Made by a program: the position numbers and the translations under genes. Below, piece by piece: positions 8,885 to 20,936 of a stretch of 64,000 nucleotides of DNA. The notes below the pieces were generated by a model, which was not told where the DNA came from, searched no databases, and saw only the letters and a list, made by a program, of their open reading frames with translations. Each line of letters starts with the position of its first letter. Position 1 is the stretch's first letter. The stretch covers positions 186,001-250,000 of the forward strand of contig NZ_UPHU01000001.1 of assembly GCF_900566075.1 (NCBI RefSeq). The letters are read 5' to 3'. The DNA comes from Mycobacterium pseudokansasii. Its GTDB lineage: Bacteria; Actinomycetota; Actinomycetes; Mycobacteriales; Mycobacteriaceae.

Positions 8885-9328
8885 ATGCCGGCGGAGACGC
8901 AGATCGCCAATCTCCTCTACCGCTATGCGGAGTGCATCGACGCCGGCGACCTGGACGAGGCGGCCGCGCTCTTCGAGCACGCTCGCATCCGGATCGACGC
9001 TGCAGGCCACGACACCATCGATGCGGCAGGGCTGCTGAGTATCTGGAAGTCGCTGATCGTCGTGTATCCCGACGGGACACCGCGAACCAAGCATGTGGTC
9101 ACCAATCCGATCATCGAGATCGACGGGCACGCCAAAACCGCGCAATGCCGCAGTTACTACACGGTGCTGCAGCAGACCGAGGACTTTCCGCTGCAGGCCA
9201 TTGTTGCGGGCCGCTATCACGACCGCTTCGAATGCGTCGAAGGCACCTGGCGTTTTTCCTACCGCGACCTGACCCTCATCGACATGGTCGGTGATATCAG
9301 TCACCATCTGAGTTATCGCATTACTTAG
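8885..9328 (+). CDS. SnoaL-like / NTF2-fold protein
   Basis: 147-aa single-domain protein. It starts with the helix typical of the SnoaL_4 type (QIANLLYRYAECIDAGDLDEAAALF), followed by alternating strands (HVVTNPIIEID, CRSYYTVLQQ, GRYHDRFE, WRFSYRDLTL). The family includes dehydratases, isomerases and dioxygenase small subunits, and also many non-enzymatic proteins. I cannot name a substrate. It sits where M. tuberculosis has Rv0122-Rv0124 (including PE_PGRS2), so this is a point of gene-content difference. It is probably translated from a leaderless transcript. Confidence 0.8.
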   Translation: MPAETQIANLLYRYAECIDAGDLDEAAALFEHARIRIDAAGHDTIDAAGLLSIWKSLIVVYPDGTPRTKHVVTNPIIEIDGHAKTAQCRSYYTVLQQTEDFPLQAIVAGRYHDRFECVEGTWRFSYRDLTLIDMVGDISHHLSYRIT

Positions 9329-9365
9329 GCCCAAGAGGGGCCTAGAAGGGGCCTGGGAGAGGCCC
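9327..9365 (+). terminator. Two tandem identical-stem hairpins
   Basis: AGGCCC-AAGAG-GGGCCT (9327-9343) overlaps the stop codon of the SnoaL-like gene. GGGCCT-GGGAG-AGGCCC (9349-9365) follows. Each has a 6-bp GC-rich stem and 5-nt loop with no U tract, the form often suggested for mycobacterial terminators. Confidence 0.5.
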
Positions 9366-9524
9366 AGCACAAGGTATAGGCAATATGTGCAATTTTGCCC
9401 GCCCAAAGCCTTGAGACCTGCCGAGGTGGGTATTTGGACTACGGTAGATGTAGACAAAGTTGTGCTGCCCGGACCTTAAGGCTGGGACAATTCAGCTTCT
9501 TCCCCCGACGCAGGAGGTTACGGG

Positions 9525-10598
9525 ATGAGCAACGATCGCCACCGCCCGGTGAGGTGGTCATGGCTGGTCGCCATTTTGGCCGTGCTCGGATTGGGTCTGG
9601 CCACACCGACGCCGCCCGCATCGGCGGCGCCGTCCACATTCGCGCTGGACCGGTTCGCCGATTACCCGGCGCTGCCGCTCGACCCGTCGGCGTTGGTCGG
9701 CCAGGTAGGACCGCAGATCGTCAACATCAACACCAAACTGGGCTATAACAACGCAGTTGGAGCCGGCACCGGCATCGTCATCGATCCCAACGGTGTCGTG
9801 CTGACCAACAACCACGTGATTTCGGGCGCCACCGACATCAGCGCGTTCGACGTCGGCAACGGCCAAACCTACGGCGTCGACGTGGTCGGCTACGACCGCA
9901 CCCAGGACATCGCGGTGCTGCAGCTGCGGGGTGCGGGCGGTCTGCCCACCGCCGCGATCGGTGGCGGGGTGTCGATCGGCGAGCCCATCGTCGCGTTGGG
10001 CAACACCGGCGGGCAGGGCGGAACGCCGCGTGCGGTGCCCGGGCGGGTGGTCGCCCTCAACCAGACCGTCCAGGCATCGGACGCGCTCACCGGTGCCGAA
10101 GAAACGCTCAACGGCCTGATCCAGGTCGACGCCGCGATCCGGCCCGGCGACTCGGGCGGGCCGATCGTCAACAACCAGGGGCAGGTTGTCGGTATCAACA
10201 CGGCCGCTTCCGACAACTTCCAACTGTCCCAGGGCGGGCAGGGCTTTGCCATTCCGATCGGCCAGGCGATGGCGATCGCCAACCAGATCCGCTCCGGAGG
10301 TGGCTCGCCCACGGTGCACATCGGGCCCACCGCCTTCCTCGGCCTGGGTGTCGTCGACAACAACGGCAACGGCGCCCGGGTTCAGCGAGTGGTGGGGACC
10401 GCACCCGCCGCGTCGATCGGCATCTCCAACGGTGACGTGATCACCGCCGTCGACGGCGTCGCGATCAGCTCGGCCACCGCCTTGTCGGATGTGCTCAACG
10501 GGCACCATCCCGGCGACGTCGTCTCGATCAGCTGGCTGTCCAAGTCGGGGGTTGCGCGTACCGAGAACGTGACGCTGGCGGAAGGGCCGCCAGCCTGA
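9525..10598 (+). CDS. pepA: Secreted trypsin-like serine protease PepA with PDZ domain
   Basis: 357-aa exported protease, the homologue of Rv0125 (Mtb32A antigen). Residues 1-34 are a signal peptide (RWSWLVAILAVLGLGLA, cleavage near ASAAP). The trypsin-like domain carries His97 in LTNNHVIS, Asp128 in RTQDIAVLQL and Ser210 in RPGDSGGPIV, so the triad is complete. Residues from about 265 form a PDZ domain (FLGLGVVDN...ISNGDVITAVDGVAI). The ATG at 9525 follows an AGGAGG site. It acts outside the membrane, probably in HtrA-like protein processing, though the substrate is unknown. The preceding 196-base gap includes the hairpins and a weak CTAC-N7-GTAG inverted repeat (9439-9453). Confidence 0.95.
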   Translation: MSNDRHRPVRWSWLVAILAVLGLGLATPTPPASAAPSTFALDRFADYPALPLDPSALVGQVGPQIVNINTKLGYNNAVGAGTGIVIDPNGVVLTNNHVISGATDISAFDVGNGQTYGVDVVGYDRTQDIAVLQLRGAGGLPTAAIGGGVSIGEPIVALGNTGGQGGTPRAVPGRVVALNQTVQASDALTGAEETLNGLIQVDAAIRPGDSGGPIVNNQGQVVGINTAASDNFQLSQGGQGFAIPIGQAMAIANQIRSGGGSPTVHIGPTAFLGLGVVDNNGNGARVQRVVGTAPAASIGISNGDVITAVDGVAISSATALSDVLNGHHPGDVVSISWLSKSGVARTENVTLAEGPPA

Positions 10599-10707
10599 TC
10601 TACGCGGCGATGATCACTGCCGGCCGGTCAATTCGGTTGGCGCCGGCAGTGATTGACTGCATGGTTCCCGAAGTTCCGCCTCGGGTACTCGTGGCATCGT
10701 GGAGTTG

Positions 10708-12522
<1,815 letters not shown>

Positions 12523-12542
12523 TCGGTACCGGCGCCGATGCG

Positions 12543-12605
12543 GTGGGGGTACCGCCCGCTTGCGGGGGGCGTAGCGATGTGGGGGTACCACCCGCTTGCG
12601 GGGGA
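12543..12605 (+). repeat. Two-copy 27-bp interspersed repeat between treS and mak
   Basis: GTGGGGGTACC-R-CCCGCTTG-CGGGGG-type units start at 12543 and 12579 (36-bp period, 9-bp spacer) and differ internally at one base. Each unit contains a CCCGC-TT-GCGGG hairpin. From memory, M. tuberculosis TreS ends in APPTCGGE, which would be a coding version of the same unit. The element therefore looks like a mobile or expanding intergenic repeat. Its right end abuts the mak ribosome site. Confidence 0.8.
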
Positions 12606-12619
12606 GAGGAGCGGCGCAC

Positions 12620-13978
12620 ATGAGCCTGCCGGCCAAGCTGCCCTGGTCTGAGTGGCTGCCACAGCAACGGTGGTATGCCGGACGCAACCGCGAGCTGTCC
12701 TGCGCTGAGGTCAGCGTGGTCGTCCCGCTGAAGGACGATCTCGACCTGGTGCTTGTCGATGCCGACTACGCCGATGGTTCGGCGGAGCGCTACCAGGTGA
12801 TCGTCGGTTGGGACGCCGCGCCGGTGTCCGAGTACAGCACCGTGGCAACGATCGGGGCCGCGGACGACCGGACAGGCTTCGACGCCCTCTACGCCACCGA
12901 GGCGCCGCCGTTTCTGCTGTCGTTGATCGACGCGTCAGCGGTTCGCGTTGCCTCCGGCGTGGAAGTGACATTCGCCAAAGAACCAGACATCGAATTGCCG
13001 TTGAACGCGGCGCCGCACGTCTCCGACGCCGAGCAGAGCAACACGAGCGTCATCTTCGATCGGCGCGCGATCTTCAAGGTGTTTCGGCGGGTTTCCAGTG
13101 GCATCAACCCCGATATCGAATTGAACCGGGTGCTCGGCCGTGCCGGTAACCCGCACGTAGCACGGTTGCTGGGAACCTACGAGATGGCCGGGCCGGACGC
13201 CGGCAGTTCGTCGGCCGGTGAGCAGGCGTGTCCGCTGGGCATGGTGACCGAATTCGCCTCCAACGCCGCCGAGGGCTGGGCGATGGCCACCGCCAGCGTC
13301 CGTGACCTGTTCGCCGAGGGTGACTTGTATGCCCACGAAGTCGGTGGAGACTTTGCCGGCGAGTCTTACCGGCTCGGCGAGGCGGTTGCGTCGGTGCACG
13401 CCACCCTGGCCGATTGCCTGGGAACGGCCCAGGCGCCATTCCCGGTGGACACCGTGCTGGCGCGGCTGTCGTCGACCGTGGCGGCGGTTCGGGAACTGGA
13501 GGGGTACGCGGCGACGATCGAAGAGCGAATCCAAAAGCTCGCCGGCGAGACCATCACCGTCCAGCGGATCCACGGCGACCTGCACCTGGGACAGGTGCTG
13601 CGGACCCCCGAGAGCTGGCTGTTGATCGATTTCGAAGGTGAACCCGGTCAGCCGCTCGACGAGCGGCGAGCACCTGATTCGCCGTTGCGCGACGTGGCCG
13701 GTGTCTTGCGCTCCTTCGAGTACGCCGCCTACGGGCCGTTGGTGGACCAGGCCACCGACAAGCAGTTGGCCGCCCGTGCCCGCGAATGGGTCGAGCGTAA
13801 TCGCACCGCGTTCTGCGAAGGCTATGCGGCCGCATCGGGTACCGACCCCCGGGATTCGGTGCAATTGTTGGCCGCCTACGAACTGGACAAGGCGGTCTAC
13901 GAGGTGGGCTACGAGGCCCGGCATCGGCCCGGATGGCTTCCGATTCCGTTGCGGTCGATCGCCCGGCTGACCGCCTGA
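12620..13978 (+). CDS. mak: Maltokinase Mak (Pep2)
   Basis: 452-aa cytoplasmic ATP-dependent kinase making maltose-1-phosphate. An N-terminal cap domain ([20 protein letters not shown]) is followed by an aminoglycoside-phosphotransferase-like fold. The catalytic loop is [17 protein letters not shown] and the metal-binding segment is [21 protein letters not shown] 12620 (MSLPAKLPW) is chosen for the AGAGGAG site at 12605-12611; an earlier TTG lies in the repeat. It corresponds to Rv0127. It is co-directional with treS with a 97-base gap filled by the repeat, and is one step of the TreS-Mak-GlgE route to alpha-glucan. Confidence 0.95.
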   Translation: MSLPAKLPWSEWLPQQRWYAGRNRELSCAEVSVVVPLKDDLDLVLVDADYADGSAERYQVIVGWDAAPVSEYSTVATIGAADDRTGFDALYATEAPPFLLSLIDASAVRVASGVEVTFAKEPDIELPLNAAPHVSDAEQSNTSVIFDRRAIFKVFRRVSSGINPDIELNRVLGRAGNPHVARLLGTYEMAGPDAGSSSAGEQACPLGMVTEFASNAAEGWAMATASVRDLFAEGDLYAHEVGGDFAGESYRLGEAVASVHATLADCLGTAQAPFPVDTVLARLSSTVAAVRELEGYAATIEERIQKLAGETITVQRIHGDLHLGQVLRTPESWLLIDFEGEPGQPLDERRAPDSPLRDVAGVLRSFEYAAYGPLVDQATDKQLAARAREWVERNRTAFCEGYAAASGTDPRDSVQLLAAYELDKAVYEVGYEARHRPGWLPIPLRSIARLTA

Positions 13979-14071
13979 GCTGGGCTTTCCGCCGTTGCCC
14001 GGCGTGGGTCTGGGAGCTGGGGTGACTGGCTGATCTCTGCGGACTCCGAGCGTCTCTGGAAGCATGCTCGT

Positions 14072-14758
14072 GTGCAGAAAGAGATTTACGACAGCGAAGC
14101 GAGGTTGTCCTGGGTGCTGGCGGTGCTGGCCGGAGTGTTGGGGGCGACGGCATTCACCCATTCCGCCGGCTACTTCGTGACTTTCATGACCGGCAATGCG
14201 CAGCGAGCTGTGCTGGGAGTATTCCGCGACGATGTGTGGCTGTCGATAACCGCGTCGTTGTTAATCGTGTGCTTTGTCGCCGGTGTGGTGGTTGCCTCGA
14301 TATGCCGGCGCCATTTCTGGGTCGATCATCCGCACGGCCCCACCGTGCTGACCACCTTCAGTCTGGTGTCGGCCACCGCGCTCGACATTCTCCTCGGTGG
14401 ATGGGAACAGACCCTTCTCGATTTCGTCCCGATTCTGTTCGTGGTGTTTGGGATCGGCGCATTGAACACGTCGTTCGTCAAGGATGGCGAGGTGTCGGTG
14501 CCGTTGAGTTACGTGACCGGCACCCTGGTCAAGATGGGGCAGGGCATCGAACGTCACCTGGCCGGCGGGAAGGTGGAGGACTGGCTCGGCTACTTCTTGC
14601 TGTACGCCAGCTTCAGCTTGGGCGCCGCGGCCGGAGGCGTTATCAGCTTGGTGGTCAGCGGATCCCAGATGCTGGCGGTGGCGACGATCGTCTGCGCGGT
14701 CACCACCGGGTACACGTACTTCCACTCCGACCGGCGTGCGTTGTTGAAGGAATCCTGA
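14072..14758 (+). CDS. YoaK/DUF1275-like membrane protein
   Basis: 228-aa integral membrane protein with about six hydrophobic segments. The first segment carries AGYFVTFMTGNAQRAVLG, the FxTGN signature of the YoaK (DUF1275) family. A matching second half contains VTGTLVKMGQG. The function of the family is unknown. It occupies the position of Rv0128, annotated in M. tuberculosis as a conserved membrane protein; I did not verify that they are orthologues. GTG 14072 is the only reasonable start, with weak ribosome-site support. It is convergent with fbpC and shares a strong terminator with it. Confidence 0.82.
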   Translation: MQKEIYDSEARLSWVLAVLAGVLGATAFTHSAGYFVTFMTGNAQRAVLGVFRDDVWLSITASLLIVCFVAGVVVASICRRHFWVDHPHGPTVLTTFSLVSATALDILLGGWEQTLLDFVPILFVVFGIGALNTSFVKDGEVSVPLSYVTGTLVKMGQGIERHLAGGKVEDWLGYFLLYASFSLGAAAGGVISLVVSGSQMLAVATIVCAVTTGYTYFHSDRRALLKES

Positions 14759-14785
14759 CCCGGATCAGCTGGTGAGCACAAAAAA

Positions 14786-14824
14786 CATCGGCAGCAGCGC
14801 TGGCCGTGTGCGCTGCTGCCGATG
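14786..14824. terminator. Strong bidirectional terminator between DUF1275 gene and fbpC
   Basis: A perfect 15-bp inverted repeat (14786-14800 with 14810-14824) has a 9-nt loop. On the minus strand the stem is followed directly by a T-run (complement of the A5-6 at 14780-14785). This gives a classic stem plus U-tract terminator for fbpC. On the plus strand it serves the DUF1275 gene without a U tract. Confidence 0.9.
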
Positions 14825-14847
14825 CTGGCTTGTGTCTCAGCCGGCTC

Positions 14848-16383
<1,536 letters not shown>

Positions 16384-16839
16384 ATGCGCACCTTCGAGTC
16401 CGTTGCCGACCTGGCCGCCGCGGCGGGTGAGACCATCGGTCAGAGCGACTGGGTGACTATCACTCAAGAAGACGTCAATCTATTTGCCGATGCCACGGGT
16501 GACCACCAATGGATCCACGTGGACCCGGAACGAGCGGCCAAAGGCCCGTTCGGCAAGACCATTGCCCACGGCTTCATGACGCTGTCACTTCTGCCGCGGC
16601 TGCAGCATGACATGTACACGGTCAACGGGATCAAACTGGCAATCAACTACGGACTCAACAAGGTTCGCTTTCCCGCGCCGGTGCCTGTCGGGTCCAGGGT
16701 ACGGGCGCAGAGTTCGTTGGTCGGCGTCGAAGACCTCGGGAACGGCGCCGTACAGGCCACAGTGTCGACCACGATCGAGATAGAGGGTTCGCCCAAGCCC
16801 GCATGCGTGGCCGAAAGCGTCGTGCGCTACATCTCGTGA
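16384..16839 (+). CDS. htdZ: (R)-specific enoyl-CoA/hydroxyacyl-thioester dehydratase HtdZ
   Basis: 151-aa single hot-dog MaoC-type hydratase. The hydratase-2 motif with catalytic Asp and His is visible at about residues 36-46 (FADATGDHQWIHVD), followed by KTIAHGFMTLSL. It acts on (R)-3-hydroxyacyl-CoA/ACP thioesters in the cytoplasm. It matches Rv0130 in sequence and length. ATG 16384 has an AGAGGAG site. It is convergent with fadE1 (74-base gap), where AAAACC-N7-GGTTTT (16859-16877) could form a weak A/T-stem terminator. Confidence 0.94.
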   Translation: MRTFESVADLAAAAGETIGQSDWVTITQEDVNLFADATGDHQWIHVDPERAAKGPFGKTIAHGFMTLSLLPRLQHDMYTVNGIKLAINYGLNKVRFPAPVPVGSRVRAQSSLVGVEDLGNGAVQATVSTTIEIEGSPKPACVAESVVRYIS

Positions 16840-16913
16840 GCGCTGTCGCGCGAGACATAAAACCAAGGCCAGGTTTTTCCCCCGTGGCGTGTTCGTGGTG
16901 TGCCCGGTCGCCG

Positions 16914-18251
16914 TCAGAACTCGGCGACCGCATGCTCCAGGCGCTCGGCCAGCCGGGCCTCGGCGGCCGCCCGGCGAGTCGGGATGTGCTGCGATGGGAA
17001 AGGTGTTGTCACCGGCTCGTATTCGCGCAGGGTGCGCCGCGCCACCGTCATCTTATGCAGCTCAGTGGCGCCATCGGCGATTCCCAGTGATTCGGCGCCG
17101 ACCATCATCTTGACGAACGGCATCTCGTCGGAGACCCCCAGCGCGCCATGCAGGTGCATGGCGCGCTGCGCCACATCGTGCAGCACCTGGGGCATCGCGA
17201 CTTTGACCGCCGCGATGTCGCGGCGCACCTTCTGGTAGTCGTGATGTTTGTCGATCAGCCACGCCGTTCGCAGCACCAGCAGCCGGAACTGTTCGATCTG
17301 GATCCAGCTGTCGGCGATTTTCTCTTGGGTCATCTGGAAGTCGGCCAATCGCCCATGTCTGGTTTTGCGTGATACCGCGCGCTCACACATCATGTCGAAG
17401 GCCCTGCGCGCCAGGGCAATTGTTCGCATCGCGTGGTGGATGCGGCCACCTCCGAGTCGGGTTTGCGCGATCGTGAACGCCTGGCCTTCCCCGCCCAGCA
17501 CATGATCTGCCGGCACCCGCACGTCGTTGTAGCGGACGTAGCCGTGGCTGGCATGCCCGGAAGACTCCGAGCCCACGCCGACATTGCGCACGATCTCGAT
17601 GCCGGGTGTCTCACCAGGAACGATGAAAAGCGACATCTTCTCGTGGGTATGGGCCTCGGGGTTGGTGACAGCCATCACGATGAAGAACGACGCGTGCTTG
17701 GCGTTGGTGGAAAACCACTTCTCGCCGTTGATGATCCAGTCACCTGAGCTGTCGCGGGTCGCAGCAGTGACGAACAGGCCGGGATCCGAGCCGCCCTGAG
17801 GTTCGGTCATCGAGTAGCACGACGTGATCTCGCCGTCTAGCAGCGGCTGCAGGTAGCGCGCTTTCTGTTCATCGGTGCCGAAGAGTGCAAGGATCTCGGC
17901 GTTGCCGGAGTCCGGCGCCTGGCAGCCGAACACCGACGGCGCCCACCGCGAGCGCCCGAGGATCTCGTTGAGCAATGCCAGCTTGACCTGGCCGAACCCC
18001 TGGCCGCCGAGTTCCGGCCGCAAGTGTGCGGCCCACAGCCCCTGGTCCTTCACCTGTTGCTGCAACGGCCGCAGGACCGCCATCATCTCGGGATTCCTCT
18101 TGTCATACGGATCGAGCGCGACGAGATCCAGCGGTTCGACCTCGTCGGCCATGAATTTCTCGACCCAGTCGAGTTTCGCCTGGTATTCCTGCTCTGTTTC
18201 GAAATCCCACACCGTCGCCAACCGTTCCCCGGCGCCGCGTCGCACCGGCAT
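16914..18251 (-). CDS. fadE1: Acyl-CoA dehydrogenase FadE1
   Basis: 445-aa FAD-dependent acyl-CoA dehydrogenase, beta-oxidation first step. Family segments in order are the N-terminal helical domain (WAAHLRPELGGQGFG), the flavin region SCYSMTEPQGGSDPG with WIINGEKWFSTNA, and the C-terminal helices with TRLGGGRIHHAM and LHGALGVSDEMPF. Its long N-terminus and DGATELHK context place it nearer the ACAD10/11-like group. It matches Rv0131c. The start at 18251 is supported by length only. A small gene and fgd2 lie upstream on the same strand. Confidence 0.93.
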   Translation of the reverse strand: MPVRRGAGERLATVWDFETEQEYQAKLDWVEKFMADEVEPLDLVALDPYDKRNPEMMAVLRPLQQQVKDQGLWAAHLRPELGGQGFGQVKLALLNEILGRSRWAPSVFGCQAPDSGNAEILALFGTDEQKARYLQPLLDGEITSCYSMTEPQGGSDPGLFVTAATRDSSGDWIINGEKWFSTNAKHASFFIVMAVTNPEAHTHEKMSLFIVPGETPGIEIVRNVGVGSESSGHASHGYVRYNDVRVPADHVLGGEGQAFTIAQTRLGGGRIHHAMRTIALARRAFDMMCERAVSRKTRHGRLADFQMTQEKIADSWIQIEQFRLLVLRTAWLIDKHHDYQKVRRDIAAVKVAMPQVLHDVAQRAMHLHGALGVSDEMPFVKMMVGAESLGIADGATELHKMTVARRTLREYEPVTTPFPSQHIPTRRAAAEARLAERLEHAVAEF

Positions 18252-18375
18252 CGTTGATGGAGCTACCCCATCGTAAGGGCGGTGGTGGGTCTAGCAAGGC
18301 CGCAACGTCCGCGGTCTCGGATCGCGGCCACAGTTTTCGCGTCACGACCCGGACCGCACCAGAATCCCCGAATAA

Positions 18376-18597
18376 TCAGAGTCTTTGTGCGAGAAGCTGT
18401 TTAGCCAGTTCGGCACCCTTACGGCTGTCGGCCTGCGCCTTGCGGAACAAGTCGGCCGTCTCCCGGTCGCCGTCACGCTCGGCGTCTTCGATGGAGGTCT
18501 CGAGCCGCAGCGCGTTGTCCAGGCACTGTTCGGTGTACCAGATCAGGTTGTAAGTCTTGTCGCGGGTACCGGTCACATCACCTGTTTCGATGCTCAC
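18376..18597 (-). CDS. Small conserved helical protein, function unknown
   Basis: 73 aa, starting at GTG 18597 with a GGAGGGAGG ribosome site 7-8 nt upstream, which makes translation very likely. The sequence is predicted almost wholly helical and charged (NALRLETSIEDAERDGD, then LFRKAQADSRKGAELAKQLL), with no signal peptide or membrane segment. I do not recognise a family, but the composition looks like a small helical-bundle protein. It lies 124 bases upstream of fadE1 on the same strand. It has a long structured upstream region. Confidence 0.75.
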   Translation of the reverse strand: MSIETGDVTGTRDKTYNLIWYTEQCLDNALRLETSIEDAERDGDRETADLFRKAQADSRKGAELAKQLLAQRL

Positions 18598-18970
18598 CGT
18601 TGGTCCTCCCTCCGTCGGTATCGTTGCGATGGTAGTGAGCTACCGATCCGCGTCATGTTCAAACGGCTTCGACGGAGGCGATTTCCGTTGGTGGATAGGC
18701 ACTTCGGCTTAGCTTTGCTAAGCAACGCCGCAATTATCTGGGTGTGGCCTCGGATCAGCCGAGGGGGGCTGGCCGCTGCCAGCGGCCGCGCGCCGGGCTC
18801 GAAGTCACATCTGCCACAGGTGTCTCTGGGAAGGTGCTACTGATTGTGCCCGCCTGGGAGCGACAAGCCCAGGCCCGCAAGAGAATTATCGCGGGCGTGC
18901 GAGCGTGGAAGACCATCCGGATCTATTTTTAGGGGGCACCCGTCCGGGATTGCGGATCAAGGCCGGTTCG
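18598..18970. other. Structured gap between fgd2 and the small helical gene
   Basis: 373 bases without a supported gene. Three hairpins lie within 80 bases: GCTTAGC-TTT-GCTAAGC (18707-18723), CCTCGG-ATCAG-CCGAGG (18748-18764) and GGCCGCT-GCC-AGCGGCC (18771-18787). They could terminate fgd2 transcription or form a structured leader of the small gene. Confidence 0.5.
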
Positions 18971-20068
18971 CTAGCCCAGCTTGGGCAAGACGTTGGTGCC
19001 GTAGAACTCGATGGCGACGGTGGGGTCGTCCTGTGGAAAGTGCAGAAACGGTATGGCACCGGCATCGATCACCGCCTGTACCGCACCGATATGGGTCGAC
19101 GGGTCGGTGCCGACGGCCCAGTTGGCGAGCACCTTTTCGATCGGGTTCGACTCGGCGGCACGCTGGATCTCTACCGGGTTGGGTTGGTCGACGGCCCCGG
19201 CGGTAAATCGCCACAGTCCGGCGGCCCGGGTGGCCGCCGTGTGGTCACCGACGACTGCGAACAGCTCGGCACGCTTGCCGAGAGTTGCGGGGTCGCGCCC
19301 GGCGGCTTGTGCGCCCGCGGCGAACGCGGCGAGCAGCCGCGGATTCTTGAGGTCGCCGGCTTGGGTAATCCAGCCGTCCCCGTGCCGGCCGGCCAGCGCC
19401 GCGCTTTTGGGACCGCTGGCGGCCACGAAGATCGGCGGTGGCGTGGCGGGAAGGTCGTAGAGTTTTACAGCGTTCGTCTGAAAATAGCGTCCGTCAAACG
19501 AAATTCGCTCACCGCTCCACAGCTGGCGGATCAGCCTGATGGCCTCGACCAGCCGGTCGTGACGCTCCCGGTAGGAACCGAACGTGTTGGTGGCGGCCTG
19601 TTCGTTGAGTCGCTCACCAGTACCGAGCCCTAAGAACACCCGTCCCGGACTCAGCATTGCCAACGAGGCGAAAGCCTGGGCCACCGTGGCCGGATGATAG
19701 CGGTAAGTAGGACAGGTCACCCCGCTGCCGAACGAGACACGACTGGTGCTTTGACCCACTAATGCCAAGGTCAGCCAGGGAAACATCGAGTGCCCCTGAT
19801 TGTCCTGCCACGGCTGAAGGTGGTCACTTGCCCACACGTACCCAAACCCGGCACTTTCGGCGGCGCGGGCTTGTGCCACCAGCTGATCGGTGCGGAACTG
19901 TTCGTGCGACAACACGACTCCAATGCCGCTGGCCGGCGACGGCGGGGGGCCGGTCGACTCGCCGGTCGACTCGCCGCGGGTGCCGCACCCAGCCGACATT
20001 GCGCCGGTCCCCAGCACGCCGGTCCCGGCGGCCACTCGTGCGAACGTCCGTCGAGAGATCCCGGTCAT
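18971..20068 (-). CDS. fgd2: F420-dependent hydroxymycolic acid dehydrogenase-like lipoprotein Fgd2
   Basis: 365-aa luciferase-like (LLM) F420 enzyme. The N-terminus MTGISRRTFARVAAG has a twin-arginine motif, and SAGC at about residue 28 resembles a lipobox. It is therefore probably Tat-exported and cell-envelope attached. LLM features are GFGYVWASDHLQPWQ, GRVFLGLGTGERLNE and a C-terminal barrel. It matches Rv0132c, described as converting hydroxy- to keto-mycolates. The start at 20068 is set by the Tat signal; an in-frame upstream extension is unlikely. Downstream genes on the strand are the small helical protein and fadE1. Confidence 0.93.
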   Translation of the reverse strand: MTGISRRTFARVAAGTGVLGTGAMSAGCGTRGESTGESTGPPPSPASGIGVVLSHEQFRTDQLVAQARAAESAGFGYVWASDHLQPWQDNQGHSMFPWLTLALVGQSTSRVSFGSGVTCPTYRYHPATVAQAFASLAMLSPGRVFLGLGTGERLNEQAATNTFGSYRERHDRLVEAIRLIRQLWSGERISFDGRYFQTNAVKLYDLPATPPPIFVAASGPKSAALAGRHGDGWITQAGDLKNPRLLAAFAAGAQAAGRDPATLGKRAELFAVVGDHTAATRAAGLWRFTAGAVDQPNPVEIQRAAESNPIEKVLANWAVGTDPSTHIGAVQAVIDAGAIPFLHFPQDDPTVAIEFYGTNVLPKLG

Positions 20069-20247
20069 CGGCTCCGACAACCCCTCATGCGACCTGTCAC
20101 ACCATCGAGCTTGCCTCACGCTCGCCGGGCCGCGACAGCCGTCGGCGCACGGGCGCGGTTGCGCACGGAGCCGCGCCGAAGCGACCGACCAGCATGGCCG
20201 ATGAGGCCCCCAAGGAGGCGAATTGGCCGACCCGTCGGCGCTACCAC

Positions 20248-20253
20248 TAGTTT
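20248..20253 (+). promoter_or_regulatory. Predicted -10 box of leaderless GNAT gene promoter
   Basis: TAGTTT ends 6 bases before the GTG at 20260, which has no ribosome site. A TTGGCC at 20223-20228 is a weak -35. Confidence 0.55.
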
Positions 20254-20259
20254 GGGCTG

Positions 20260-20865
20260 GTGACCCCCCAGGCGCGCCCAGCGCACAAGGCCGACATCCG
20301 CGATCTGTCCCGCACCCTGGCTCGCGCCTTCTATGACGACCCGGTGATGACGTGGTTGCTTCCCCACGACAAGTCGCGGCTTGCGCACCTGCATCGGGTG
20401 TTCGCGACGATGACCCGCCACCACCATCTGGCCCGCGGCGGCGTCGAGGTGACGTGCGAGGGCGTCGGCGTCGGCGCGGCCGCCCTGTGGGATCCGCCGA
20501 ATCAATGGCGGGAGACCCGCCGGGCGGAGCTGGCCATGACCCCGGCATTCCTGCGGGTGTTCGGCTTTCGCGGAGCGACCGCACGCGCGGTCCAGGAGGC
20601 GATGAAGCGCGCGCATCCCGAAGAACCGCACTGGTATCTGGCCGTCATCGGCAGCGACCCGGGTGTGCGCGGGCGGGGCTTTGGTCAGGCCTTGATGCGG
20701 TCGCGGCTGGACCGCTGCGACGCCGAGTACTGCCCGGCCTATCTCGAGTCCTCGAAACCCGAAAACATCCCGTATTACGAACGTTTCGGCTTCACCGTCA
20801 CCGGCGAGATCATGCTTCCGCACGGCGGGCCGCCGATTTGGCCGATGTGGCGCGAACCGCGCTGA
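20260..20865 (+). CDS. GNAT-family N-acetyltransferase (Rv0133-like)
   Basis: 201-aa acetyl-CoA-dependent acyltransferase of the GNAT fold. The N-terminal strand/helix (DIRDLSRTLARAFYDDPVMTW) is typical. The acetyl-CoA pyrophosphate-binding motif A is near residues 140-147 (SDPGVRGRGFGQAL). The late motif B is SSKPENIPYYERFGF. The acceptor substrate is unknown. It corresponds in place and type to Rv0133. The GTG start is supported by a leaderless promoter pattern. Confidence 0.87.
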   Translation: MTPQARPAHKADIRDLSRTLARAFYDDPVMTWLLPHDKSRLAHLHRVFATMTRHHHLARGGVEVTCEGVGVGAAALWDPPNQWRETRRAELAMTPAFLRVFGFRGATARAVQEAMKRAHPEEPHWYLAVIGSDPGVRGRGFGQALMRSRLDRCDAEYCPAYLESSKPENIPYYERFGFTVTGEIMLPHGGPPIWPMWREPR

Positions 20866-20936
20866 GCATCCCGGCCGGGCCCAAGCCGGTCCGGCGGGCC
20901 GGTTTAGCGGGTGAACGCTGCGGGCAACCGTTGCCA

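Noticed and set aside
9439..9453. BlaI-like CTAC-N7-GTAG repeat upstream of pepA
   Set aside because: Only 4-bp arms and wrong spacing for a BlaI operator.
13578..13978. Possible CRISPR or tRNA elements in the window
   Set aside because: No regularly spaced repeats or tRNA-like cloverleaf seen here or elsewhere; nothing supports either.
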